This document shows, piece by piece, positions 29,011-37,410 of a stretch of 64,000 nucleotides of DNA. The notes below the pieces were generated by a model, which worked only from the letters and a program-made list of their open reading frames with translations, was not told the DNA's origin and ran no database searches. Source of the stretch: Granulicella tundricola MP5ACTX9 (GTDB lineage: Bacteria; Acidobacteriota; Terriglobia; Terriglobales; Acidobacteriaceae); NCBI RefSeq assembly GCF_000178975.2, contig NC_015064.1:3844001-3908000 (forward strand). Direction: 5' to 3'. The first letter of the stretch is position 1. Each line of letters opens with the position of its first letter. Made by a program: the position numbers and the translations under genes.

Positions 29011-32000
29011 ATGTGGATCGTCAAACTAGCGCTCAGGCGCCCGTACACCTTTGTCGTCCTCTCGCTGCTCATCTTCCTGCTCGGCATCGGCTCGGCCATC
29101 ACCGCCCCCAAGGACATCTTCCCGGCGATCAATATCCCGGTCGTGACGATCGTCTGGACCTACTCCGGACTCACCCCGACCGAGATGGAAGGCCGCATCG
29201 TCACTGTCTGCGAGCGCGCCCTCACCACCACCGTCAATGACATCGAGCACTCCGAGTCCGAGTCCTACCAGGGCGTCTCCGTCATCAAGGTCTACTTCCA
29301 GCCGGACGTCAAAATCGAGCTTGCCGTAGCCCAGGTCACCTCCATCGTCCAGACCATCCTCCGCACCCTGCCGCCCGGCTCCTTCCCGCCCTTCATCATC
29401 AAGTACGACGCATCCACCGTCCCCATCCTTCAGCTCTCCCTCTCCGGCCAGGGCCTCTCTGAGTCAGACCTCTACGACCTGGGTCTCTCCTTCATCCGCC
29501 CTCGCCTCTCGAACGTCAAGGGTGCCTCCATTCCCTTGCCCTACGGCGGTAAAGTCCGTCAGATCATGGTCGATGCCGACCCCAACCTGATGTACGCCAA
29601 GCACCTCTCGGCGGCGGACGTCGGCACCGCCATCGCCCAGCAGAACCTCATCCTCCCAGCCGGAACCGCACGCATCGGGGACCGCGAGTACGTCGTCAAG
29701 CTGAACTCCTCGCCGAACGAAGTCTCTGCGTTGAATGACCTTCCCATCCGCGCCGCCAACGGCTCCGTGGTCTTCATCAAGGACGTCGCGCAGGTGGAAG
29801 AGGGCTTCGCCGTCCAGACCAACATCGTCCGTGAAAACGGCAAGCGCGGCGCGCTCCTGACCGTCCTCAAAAACGGCGCTACCAGCACCCTGGACATCGT
29901 GGACGGCGTCAAGAAGAACCTGCCCAAGGTCCTGGGCGGCCTGCCCCCCAACCTCAAGGTCACCCCGCTCTTCGATCAATCCATCTTCGTTCGCGAGTCC
30001 ATCAGTGAGGTCGCACGTGAGGCCACCATCGCCGCCGCACTCACCGGCCTCATGATCCTGCTCTTCCTTGGCTCGTGGCGCTCCACCCTGATCGTCTGTA
30101 CGTCGATTCCGCTCTCAATCGCCACCTCGCTCGTCATCCTCACCGCGCTCGGCGAGACCATCAATGTCATGACCCTCGGCGGTCTCGCCCTGGCCGTCGG
30201 TATCCTCGTCGACGACGCCACCGTTGAGATCGAAAACACCCACCGCAACATGAGCGAGAAGAAGCCGCTTGTCCGAGCCATCCTGGACTCCGCCCAGCAG
30301 GTCGCCGCACCCGCCTTCGTCTCCACCCTCTCCATCTGCATCGTCTTCATCCCGGTCGTGCTCCTCACCGGCGCGGCCAAATACCTCTTCACCCCACTCG
30401 CCATGGCCGTGGCCTTCGCCATGATGGCCTCCTACTTCCTCTCCCGCACCATCGTCCCCACGATGATGCACTTCCTCCTGGCCTCGGAGATCCGCCTCTA
30501 CCAGGACGAAGGCGCATCCGAGCAGGAGGAGCGTGAATCCTGGGTCTGGCGCTGGCACATGAAGTTCGACCGCCAGTTCGAGAAGATGCAGCACCACTAC
30601 AAGAACGCGCTCGAGTGGTGCCTGGAGAACGCCGGTCTCACCCTCATCCTCTTCTTCGGCTTCATCCTTCTCTCACTTCCTCTCACCTTCTTCATCGGAG
30701 AAGACTTCTTCCCATACGTCGACTCCGGCCAGATGCGCCTGCACGTCAATCCGCCCGTCGGCCTACGCATCGAGGACTCCGAGCAGTACTTCGCCTCCAT
30801 CGAAAAAGACATCCGTGCCCTCATCCCCCCGGACGAGATCGATCTCATCCTCGATAACATCGGCCTTCCGACCGGCGGTATCAACCTCGCCTTCGGCAAC
30901 AGCGCCACCATCTCCAACTCGGACGGCGAGATTCAGATCGCACTCAAACCCGGCAAGCGCAAGACCACCGAATACCAGCGCCTCCTGCGGGATAAGCTGG
31001 CTGAAAAGTATCCCGGCGCGACCTTCTTCTTCACCCCCGCCAACATCACCAACCAGATCCTGGACTTCGGCCTGCCCGCACCCATCGACGTCGCCATCAG
31101 CGGCCGCGGCAAGGGAAACTACGTCCTCGCCCAGAAGATCATGAAGCGTATCGCCGCCATCCCCGGTGCGGTGGACGTCCACATCCACCAGCAGGTCAGC
31201 TATCCCACCCTGCAGGTCAACGTGGACCGTACCAAGGCTCGCCAGATCGGCCTCACCCAGCAGGAGATCGCCCAGTCCACCTTGATCTCCCTCACCGGCA
31301 CCGGCCAGACGGCCCCCAACGAGTGGCTCAACCCGCTCAACGGCGTCAACTACCAGATCGTCACCCAGACCCCCCAGTACCGGCTCAACTCCCTGCAGGC
31401 GATGGCCCGCCTCCCCATCACCTCCACCAACGGTAACGTCTCGCAGCTCCTCGGCAACCTGGCCACCTTCAAGCGCGACCAGAGCCCCATCATCATCGAC
31501 CACTACAACATCCAGCCTGTCTACGACATCTACGCAGACGTCGATCGCCGCGACCTCGGCGGTGTAGCCGGTGAGATCAACAAGATCATCAAGGAAGAGT
31601 CCAAAGGCCTGCCCCCTGGAAACGCCATCGACGTCCGCGGTGAAGTCACCACCATGCAGACGTCCTTCATCCGTCTCGGCGTCGGAATCGTCTTCGCCAT
31701 CGGCCTGGTCTATCTCCTCATGGCCGTCAACTTCCAGTCCTGGCTGGACCCCCTCATCATCCTCATGGCCATTCCCGGAGCTTTCTCCGGAATCCTCTGG
31801 ATGCTGTTCGTCACCCAGACCACCTTCAACGTCCCGTCGCTCATGGGAACCATCATGACCATCGGAGTCGCCACCGCCAACTCCATCCTCATGGTCGTCT
31901 TCGCCAACGACGAACGCATCGCCGGCAAGAACCAGTTCGATGCCGCCCTCAACGCCGGCCACACCCGCCTGCGCCCCGTGCTCATGACCGCCCTCGCGAT

Positions 32001-32223
32001 GATCATCGGCATGTTGCCCATGGCCCTGGCACTCGGTGAAGGCGGCGAACAGAACGCCCCCCTGGGCCGCGCCGTCATCGGAGGGCTGCTCTTCGCCACG
32101 GTGGGTACCCTCTTCATCGTCCCCGTCATCTACTCGCTCCTGAAGAAGAACGCCCCCGTCGACTACGACAAGGAGATCGACGAGTTCGACCCAGACCTCC
32201 ATCCCGAGGCCCAAACCGCATGA
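29011..32223 (+). CDS. RND efflux pump inner-membrane permease
   Basis: 1070-aa proton-driven transporter of the AcrB/MdtC/CzcA superfamily that exports drugs, lipophilic compounds or metals with the adaptor and outer-membrane channel encoded next. N-terminal helix 'PYTFVVLSLLIFLLGIGSAI', first porter domain 'KDIFPAINIPVVTIVWTYSG', TM4 with the proton-relay pair in 'LALAVGILVDDATVEIENTH' (two Asp), and a second half beginning 'LENAGLTLILFFGFILLSLP'. C-terminal helices include 'GTIMTIGVATANSILMVVFA' and 'MTALAMIIGMLPMALALGEG'. The DDATVEIEN variant differs from the heavy-metal type. AGGGAG lies upstream of the ATG. First gene of a three-gene operon. Confidence 0.94.
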   Translation: MWIVKLALRRPYTFVVLSLLIFLLGIGSAITAPKDIFPAINIPVVTIVWTYSGLTPTEMEGRIVTVCERALTTTVNDIEHSESESYQGVSVIKVYFQPDVKIELAVAQVTSIVQTILRTLPPGSFPPFIIKYDASTVPILQLSLSGQGLSESDLYDLGLSFIRPRLSNVKGASIPLPYGGKVRQIMVDADPNLMYAKHLSAADVGTAIAQQNLILPAGTARIGDREYVVKLNSSPNEVSALNDLPIRAANGSVVFIKDVAQVEEGFAVQTNIVRENGKRGALLTVLKNGATSTLDIVDGVKKNLPKVLGGLPPNLKVTPLFDQSIFVRESISEVAREATIAAALTGLMILLFLGSWRSTLIVCTSIPLSIATSLVILTALGETINVMTLGGLALAVGILVDDATVEIENTHRNMSEKKPLVRAILDSAQQVAAPAFVSTLSICIVFIPVVLLTGAAKYLFTPLAMAVAFAMMASYFLSRTIVPTMMHFLLASEIRLYQDEGASEQEERESWVWRWHMKFDRQFEKMQHHYKNALEWCLENAGLTLILFFGFILLSLPLTFFIGEDFFPYVDSGQMRLHVNPPVGLRIEDSEQYFASIEKDIRALIPPDEIDLILDNIGLPTGGINLAFGNSATISNSDGEIQIALKPGKRKTTEYQRLLRDKLAEKYPGATFFFTPANITNQILDFGLPAPIDVAISGRGKGNYVLAQKIMKRIAAIPGAVDVHIHQQVSYPTLQVNVDRTKARQIGLTQQEIAQSTLISLTGTGQTAPNEWLNPLNGVNYQIVTQTPQYRLNSLQAMARLPITSTNGNVSQLLGNLATFKRDQSPIIIDHYNIQPVYDIYADVDRRDLGGVAGEINKIIKEESKGLPPGNAIDVRGEVTTMQTSFIRLGVGIVFAIGLVYLLMAVNFQSWLDPLIILMAIPGAFSGILWMLFVTQTTFNVPSLMGTIMTIGVATANSILMVVFANDERIAGKNQFDAALNAGHTRLRPVLMTALAMIIGMLPMALALGEGGEQNAPLGRAVIGGLLFATVGTLFIVPVIYSLLKKNAPVDYDKEIDEFDPDLHPEAQTA

Positions 32224-32255
32224 TCTCGACTTCTTTGAGCCAGAAAGAATACGTC

Positions 32256-32290
32256 GTCATTCTGAGCGAAGCTCAGAACCTCGGTATCTG
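32256..32290 (+). repeat. GTCATTCTGAGCG palindromic repeat, copy f
   Basis: 'GTCATTCTGAGCGAAGCTCA' then GAACC; the core TTCTGAGC - GAA - GCTCAGAA is a perfect 8-bp stem. It lies 33 bp after the RND permease stop, inside the efflux operon, oriented with the gene. Confidence 0.7.
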
Positions 32291-32347
32291 TCTTCCTGTC
32301 CAAGCCCACATTCCGATTCAAGCCCCAGCCCAGGAGCACCAACTCTA

Positions 32348-34108
32348 ATGCCTTCCGACCAGAACCCAGACGAAACCCATCGCCTCTCCGACGGCCGCTC
32401 CGACATCGGCGACGAGTTCTCCCACCCCGAGCGCCCCGAAGAGCGCCGACTCGGCGAGTCCTTCGCCGACCCCAACGCCATCGACGACACCAAGCTCGGC
32501 AAAGCCTTCGAGAAGACCAACTCCTCGGCCAAAAAGCATCATCGCCCCGTCAAAGAGGTCGTCGAAGCCCCCTTCAAGCACAAGAGCTCGAAGAAGGTTC
32601 TCTATATCATTCTGGCCTGCGTGGTCATCATCTTCATCATCGTACTCATCGCCGGTGCCATCCCCCGCCTCGCGCAGGATAAGGAGACCCGCAAGCGCGC
32701 CGACGACACCAAAAATGCCGTGCCCGTCGTCGAAGCCGTCCGCGTCCAGACCGCCAAATCCGGTGCCGGCCTCGTCATTCCCGGCACCACCACGCCGCTC
32801 ACCGAGGCCTCCGTCTACGCCCGCGCCACCGGCTACCTCACCCGCCGCTACGTCGATATCGGCGACCACGTCCACAAGGGCCAGCTCCTCGCCGTCATCG
32901 ACGCCCCCGACCTCGACCAGCAGGTCCTCCAGGCACGCGAGCAGCTCAACCAGGCCCAAGCCCAACTCGCCCAGCAAAAAACCCAGCTCGCCCTCACTGA
33001 AGTCACCGTCAACCGCTACCGCGCCCTTGTCTCCCGCGGCGTCTTCTCCCGCCAGGACGGCGACCAGCAGGAGACCAACTTCCAGGCCCAGCGCGCCAAC
33101 GTCGCCTCCGCGGACCGCAACGTCGATGCCTTCCGCGCCAACCTCAACCACGCCATCGCCCTCCAGTCCTTCGAGCGCGTCACCTCGCCCTTCGACGGCG
33201 TCGTCACCCAGCGCAACGTAGACACCGGCGCCTACATCTCCACCACCGGCTCCGCAGGCAACGGCGCACCACCACCCGCCCAGACCCCCGGCCTCACCAA
33301 CGGCAGCTCCCAGCAGGGTGGCTCCACCAACACCTCCGGCACCAGCGGCAGCGGAGCCTCACTGGCCGGACCAAGCACCGGCGGCTCCCAGGGCGGCCCG
33401 CTCTTCTCCATCGCCCAGGTCCAGCGCCTGCGCATCCTCGTCTCCGTGCCCGAGGGCTACGCCTCCATGATCGCCACCGGCCAGCACACCGAACTCCACT
33501 TCCAGGAGTTCCCCAACAACACCTTCTACGGCGACGTCACCCGCACCGCCGCCGCCATCGACCAGAACTCCCGCACCCTCCTCACAGAGGTCCAGGTCGA
33601 TAACCACGACGGCCATCTCCTCTCCGGCATGTACGCCGTCGTCACCTTCGCCCAGCACAACGGTGGCGGCCCGGCGAACATGCAATCCGGTCCCATCATG
33701 GTCACCGGTGACGCCATCGCCATCCGCAACGACCGCCCCACCATCGCCGTCATCGATTCCAATAACAAGATCCACCTCCAGCCCGTCATCATCGGCCGCG
33801 ACTTCGGCGCTGAGACCGAGATCGTCTCCGGCCTCAAGTCCGGCGACCTCATCGCCAGCATCTTCACCGACCAGATCGCTGAAGGCGCAACCGTCAAGCC
33901 CCAGGAAAACAAGAAGACCGAGCAGAAGGCTGCTCCCACCTCCGCCCCACCCCAGAACACGCCTCCCGGCGGCTCCACCCAGTACGGAGACCCCGGCGTC
34001 ACAGACCAGGACATGCAAGGCCAGGCCGCCAAACCCGGCCAGAAGCAAGGCGCCAAATCCGGCAAGGAAACCAAGGCCGGCGGCCCCAACAAGGGGAGCA
34101 ATCAATAA
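32348..34108 (+). CDS. RND efflux periplasmic adaptor (membrane fusion protein)
   Basis: 586-aa HlyD/AcrA-type adaptor linking the permease to the outer-membrane channel. It has a ~75-residue charged cytoplasmic N-terminus, one membrane helix ('VLYIILACVVIIFIIVLIAG'), a barrel-sandwich/lipoyl half ('ATGYLTRRYVDIGDHVHKGQ', 'LLAVIDAPDLDQQVLQAREQ'), an alpha hairpin ('LNQAQAQLAQQKTQLALTEV'), the second lipoyl half ('VTSPFDGVVTQRNVDTGAYI') and a beta-barrel domain. A Gly/Ser/Thr-rich loop of ~50 residues sits between the halves, and the C-terminus is a Gln/Lys/Pro-rich tail of ~70 residues. Its TAA shares one base with the channel gene's ATG (TAATG). Confidence 0.92.
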   Translation: MPSDQNPDETHRLSDGRSDIGDEFSHPERPEERRLGESFADPNAIDDTKLGKAFEKTNSSAKKHHRPVKEVVEAPFKHKSSKKVLYIILACVVIIFIIVLIAGAIPRLAQDKETRKRADDTKNAVPVVEAVRVQTAKSGAGLVIPGTTTPLTEASVYARATGYLTRRYVDIGDHVHKGQLLAVIDAPDLDQQVLQAREQLNQAQAQLAQQKTQLALTEVTVNRYRALVSRGVFSRQDGDQQETNFQAQRANVASADRNVDAFRANLNHAIALQSFERVTSPFDGVVTQRNVDTGAYISTTGSAGNGAPPPAQTPGLTNGSSQQGGSTNTSGTSGSGASLAGPSTGGSQGGPLFSIAQVQRLRILVSVPEGYASMIATGQHTELHFQEFPNNTFYGDVTRTAAAIDQNSRTLLTEVQVDNHDGHLLSGMYAVVTFAQHNGGGPANMQSGPIMVTGDAIAIRNDRPTIAVIDSNNKIHLQPVIIGRDFGAETEIVSGLKSGDLIASIFTDQIAEGATVKPQENKKTEQKAAPTSAPPQNTPPGGSTQYGDPGVTDQDMQGQAAKPGQKQGAKSGKETKAGGPNKGSNQ

Positions 34109-36285
34109 TGACCCATCCCTCCCGCCAGACGAATTCCTTCAACACACCCAACACCCTCGTGTGCCCCACCCTCATCGCAGCTTCATCGCGATTAGGGTGG
34201 GCCTCGAGCGAAGCTCGACCGCTCCTGCCCAAGTTAGCCATAGCCGCAGCCTTCGCCTTTACCCTCTCGTTTTCACACGCCCAGCAGCCCCAGGCCCAGA
34301 ATCCCCCTGCCCTCCCCACCACCCCCACACCCCCATCCGTCCCACCCATCTCCGCCTTCACCCCCGGTGTCCCCACCCTCCTCACCGGCCTCCCCGACAC
34401 GATCCCCACCCGTTCCGCCCCCGCCGGCCTGGTCTCCCGCCGCTTCTTCGGCCCATACCGCCGCCCCACCGTCCCCCCTCTCTTTCCCGGTGCCGGCGAC
34501 CGCCTCCGCTCCCTCGTCCATGACGGCAAGCTCTACCTCTCCGCCAAGGACGCCATAGCCCTCGCCATAGAAAGCAATCTCGACGTAGAAGTCGAACGCT
34601 ACAACCTCCTCCTCGCCGATACCGACAAGCTCCGCGCCTCCGGCGGCGGCACTCTCCGCGGCATCGACTACACCATCGCCGAGCCACCCAACGGCGTCGG
34701 CGGCCCGGGCTCCCCGCTCCTCAACACCGCGGCCGTCAACCCCAACCCCACCACCCCCACCGTCACAGACCTAACCAGCCTCAACTCCAACACCCAGGCC
34801 ACCACCAATCTCTCGGAAGCCTCCACCGCCACGGCCGTGTATGCCGCCGGCCCCTCCATCCCCCTCTTCGACCCCAATCTCTTCCTCGAAGCCGGCTACT
34901 TCCGCCGCTCCGACACCGTCACCCTCACCGGCGGCACCACGGGAACCACCGGCACGACCGGAACCGGAGCCACCACCGGCGCAACCACCACCACGCCCGG
35001 CGCCCTTAACTTCGTCACCGCCAACGTCAGTTACATCCAGGGCTTCCACACCGGAACCCAGCTCGAACTCACGGTCAACAACGATTCCTCCGTCATCTAC
35101 GGCTCCAACTCCTCCTACGATCCCTTCTCCCGCCCCAGCACCTCCGGCACCGTCACCCAGCCGCTCCTCCGCGGCTTCGGCCGAGACGTCAACACCCGCT
35201 TCATCAAGATCGCCAATGAAAACAAGAAGATTGGCCGCCTCCTCTTTGAGCAGCAGGTCCTTGAGACCGTCTACGGCATCTCCCGCATCTACTTCGATCT
35301 CGTCTCCCTCGGGGAAAACGTAGCCGTCCAGCAGGAAGCCCTCCGCGCCGCCCAGAAACTCCGTGACGACGACGCCAACCAGGTCATCGAAGGCACCCTC
35401 GCCCCCATCGAGCTCACCCGCGTCTCCGCCCTCGTCAGCTCCTCCGAGTTCTCCCTCATCCAGGCCCAAGGCCTCTACCGCCAGCAGGAGGTCATCCTCC
35501 GCAACCAGCTCCTCCGTGCCGACTCGCCCGTCTTCGCCGCCGGCTTCACAGAAATCGTCCCCACCGACACCATCGTCGTCCCCGAGCTCCTCCCCGAAAC
35601 CCCCGTCGGCGACCTCATCGACCGCGCCCTCGAGCGCCGCCCCGACCTCGCCCAGGCCCAGCTCCAGATCAAAACCGGCCAGATCAACGTAGCCGCCTCC
35701 CGCAACCAGGCCCTGCCGCAGCTCAACGCGTATGTGAATGCACAAACAAGGGGATCGACGGAGCAGGCCTACGAGCAGCTCGGCACTCCCGGCACCGGCA
35801 TTCCCACCCTCCCGCAGAACTTCGCCTTGGGCGGCCTGCGCGTCAGCACCATCGTCCAGGGCGGCGTCCAGCTCAACCTCCCCCTCCGCAACCGAGTAGC
35901 AGAATCTGACGCCGCACGCGACGGCATCCAGCTCCGCCAGGTCCAGGCAAGAGCAGAAAAGCTCTCCAACCAGATTCGCCAGGACATTGAAAACGCCACC
36001 ATTGCGGTAGACACAGCCTTCGCCGCCTACAAAGCCAGCCGTGCCAGCCGAGGAGCCCAGGAACAACTCCTCTCCGCAGAACGCGACAAGCTCGAGTTCG
36101 GCCAGTCCACCCCCCTGAACGTCCTGCAAGACGAAGCCTACGTAGCCCAGGCCAAATCCACAGAGATCGCCGCCCGCTCCAACTATCAAAAAGCCCAGAT
36201 CGAACTAGACCGCACCCTCGGAGACCTCCTGGAAAAGAACGGAATCACCTTGGAAGACGCTGTCCAGGGCACCGTGAAACAGTAG
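34108..36285 (+). CDS. TolC-family outer-membrane efflux channel
   Basis: 725 aa, third gene of the efflux operon. After an odd N-terminus (residues ~15-42 'TLVCPTLIAASSRLGWASSE' encoded by repeat copy C), a signal-peptide core 'KLAIAAAFAFTLSFSHAQ' appears. The mature protein has the TolC pattern: 'DAIALAIESNLDVEVERYNL', 'GTLAPIELTRVSALVSSSEF', 'LIDRALERRPDLAQAQLQIK', 'NVAASRNQALPQLNAYVNAQ' and the second repeat 'LNVLQDEAYVAQAKSTEIAA'. A Thr/Gly-rich run near residues 275-295 lies in a probable surface loop. No in-frame start exists between the repeat and the hydrophobic core except a GTG inside the repeat. Frame is uninterrupted. Confidence 0.9.
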   Translation: MTHPSRQTNSFNTPNTLVCPTLIAASSRLGWASSEARPLLPKLAIAAAFAFTLSFSHAQQPQAQNPPALPTTPTPPSVPPISAFTPGVPTLLTGLPDTIPTRSAPAGLVSRRFFGPYRRPTVPPLFPGAGDRLRSLVHDGKLYLSAKDAIALAIESNLDVEVERYNLLLADTDKLRASGGGTLRGIDYTIAEPPNGVGGPGSPLLNTAAVNPNPTTPTVTDLTSLNSNTQATTNLSEASTATAVYAAGPSIPLFDPNLFLEAGYFRRSDTVTLTGGTTGTTGTTGTGATTGATTTTPGALNFVTANVSYIQGFHTGTQLELTVNNDSSVIYGSNSSYDPFSRPSTSGTVTQPLLRGFGRDVNTRFIKIANENKKIGRLLFEQQVLETVYGISRIYFDLVSLGENVAVQQEALRAAQKLRDDDANQVIEGTLAPIELTRVSALVSSSEFSLIQAQGLYRQQEVILRNQLLRADSPVFAAGFTEIVPTDTIVVPELLPETPVGDLIDRALERRPDLAQAQLQIKTGQINVAASRNQALPQLNAYVNAQTRGSTEQAYEQLGTPGTGIPTLPQNFALGGLRVSTIVQGGVQLNLPLRNRVAESDAARDGIQLRQVQARAEKLSNQIRQDIENATIAVDTAFAAYKASRASRGAQEQLLSAERDKLEFGQSTPLNVLQDEAYVAQAKSTEIAARSNYQKAQIELDRTLGDLLEKNGITLEDAVQGTVKQ
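34159..34222 (+). repeat. Two-hairpin CCCACCCT/AGGGTGGG repeat, copy C, inside the channel gene
   Basis: 'CCCACCCTCATCGC' ... 'GCGATTAGGGTGGG' forms the first stem; 'CGAGCGAAGCTCG' the second. It begins ~50 bp after the adaptor stop and is translated as part of the channel's leader region. Confidence 0.7.
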
Positions 36286-36318
36286 GGGGCTACAGTGCCA
36301 GGGTGCTAAACTCCGCAA

Positions 36319-36603
36319 ATGTAATTCGACTGGGATGACGCAAACCGCAATCACATCGCATTGCACGGCGTCAGCCCTGAAGAAGTTGAGCAGGCTCTCA
36401 GCGGCGTTACACTAGATCTGGATCAGTACAGAGTCGACAATGAGGACCGCTTTGAGCAGGCTGGACAAACCTTCGCTGGTCGCATACTTTTCATGGTCAC
36501 GATAGATCGGAACAACAAACTAAGGGTTGTGACGGCTTTCGATGCGGGTCGTAGCACGAAGTTTGAATTCATTGAACATCAAAGGAGCCAGTATGAACGA
36601 TAA
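36319..36603 (+). pseudogene. BrnT-like toxin with a stop at codon 2
   Basis: The frame from 36325 reads 'FDWDDANRNHIALHGVSPEE' and continues to 'ILFMVTIDRNNKLRVVTAFD', a BrnT-family layout (N-terminal FxWDxxKxxxNxxxHGVS, then paired strands). BrnT is an RNase-fold toxin neutralised by BrnA-type antitoxins. The only ATG in the right place (36319) is followed at once by TAA (36322), so a full-length product cannot be initiated normally. A TTG at 36361 would give a protein without its first strand. It overlaps the downstream antitoxin start by 11 bp, the normal module order. Probably an inactivated toxin, unless initiation is unconventional or there is a sequence error. Confidence 0.65.
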
Positions 36604-36901
36604 ACGCAACCTACCGGCCTTTGCCTCAGAAGCCGAAGAGGCTCAGTGGTGGTTCGATCATCGTGAAGAGCGGGACGTGGAATTTGCGGAAGCCATTCGC
36701 ACCGGGAGAGCTCAGACAAACATGGTTCGGAACCGCATGGCTGCTCGCGAGCAGGCCTCTGTCCCCACCACAATTACCATTCAAGATGCAGATGCGATGA
36801 CCGCAGCTAGACTGGCTGAGCGAAATGGAATGGAGCTGAGCACCTACCTCCACGACCTCATGCACCGAGCAATCCAGCGAGAAAATGAGCAAGCTGCGTA
36901 G
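36593..36901 (+). CDS. CopG/BrnA-like antitoxin
   Basis: 102 aa. The N-terminus 'MNDKRNLPAFASEAEEAQWW' followed by 'FDHREE' is the signature of CopG-type antitoxins paired with BrnT/RelE-like toxins, and the C-terminal 'TITIQDADAMTAARLAERNG' with 'MELSTYLHDLMHRAI' reads as a ribbon-helix-helix-like DNA-binding unit. AGGAG at 36582-36586 precedes the ATG at a good distance, which decides this start over an earlier in-frame one at 36542. It overlaps the toxin frame by 11 bp. The antitoxin is intact while its toxin appears not to be. Confidence 0.8.
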   Translation: MNDKRNLPAFASEAEEAQWWFDHREERDVEFAEAIRTGRAQTNMVRNRMAAREQASVPTTITIQDADAMTAARLAERNGMELSTYLHDLMHRAIQRENEQAA

Positions 36902-36960
36902 TGGTGCTCCCCAAAGTTCGGTCAAGAGAATCGACCCTACGCAACCTCAATCCGTACAAC

Positions 36961-37400
36961 AACTTACAACTATTTTTCGCAAAAACACCCGTAAACTCGC
37001 GTGTCAAGCCCCCAGCCCATCAAAAAATCCTATAACTCAAACAATCAAAGCCACTTACACCCAAAAAATAAATGGCGTATTTCCCCCGCCCACTCAGGTA
37101 AGATAGAAGTAGAGAACAAATCAGGACGAACCACCGTCGTGACCGCCACCTCAAATTCCACCACCCCCACAACCGTCACTCTGAGCGCAGCGAAGAATCT
37201 CAGTAGTTACTTTTGCCGTTGCGGTTGCATGTTCTCCGTTAGGAGCCGCACCCCTTAACCACAACAGAATGAATACTTTACAAAATAAAACGGCCTAAGT
37301 CCTTTATTCCGAAGACTTTGCAAAATCGCAATTCCGGAAGTCCAGACCTAAGCCGTTTCTTTTGAATACTTTGCAACTAAACAAGGGGGGGGGATACCCC
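36961..37400 (+). repeat. Spaced-motif noncoding element, copy 1
   Basis: No ORF. Ordered landmarks: AACTTACA (36961), CGTGTCAAGCCCCC (37000), GTATTT (37077), an AT-rich 'GGTAAGATAGAAGTAGAG' stretch that could be a promoter, then TGAATACTTTAC (37270), its variant CGAAGACTTTGC (37310) and TGAATACTTTGC (37363), ending in a nine-G run and ATACCCC (37385-37400). A long imperfect stem pairs AAAACGGCCTAAG with CTAAGCCGTTT. Copy 2 at 59611-59950 has the same landmarks with the same spacings except in the middle, where copy 1 is 92 bp longer and carries a palindromic repeat (37175-37229). On the minus strand GGGGTATCCCC plus TTGTTTAG follows the typA stop and may end its transcript. Confidence 0.7.
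37175..37229 (+). repeat. GTCATTCTGAGCG palindromic repeat, copy e, nested in element copy 1
   Basis: 'GTCACTCTGAGCGCAGCGAA' then GAATCTCAGTAG and a TTTTGCCGTTGCGGTTGC tail, the same tail type as copies at 46246, 46311 and 58736. Confidence 0.65.
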
Positions 37401-37410
37401 TCCGATCCCA

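Noticed and set aside
30763..32214. 483-codon open frame antisense to the RND permease
   Set aside because: Shadow of codon bias in the permease gene; acidic low-complexity translation with no recognisable motif.
37385..37393. Poly-G run as a G-quadruplex or sequencing artefact
   Set aside because: A single G9 run cannot form a quadruplex alone, and the equivalent G7/TACCCC is present in copy 2, so it is more likely part of the element.
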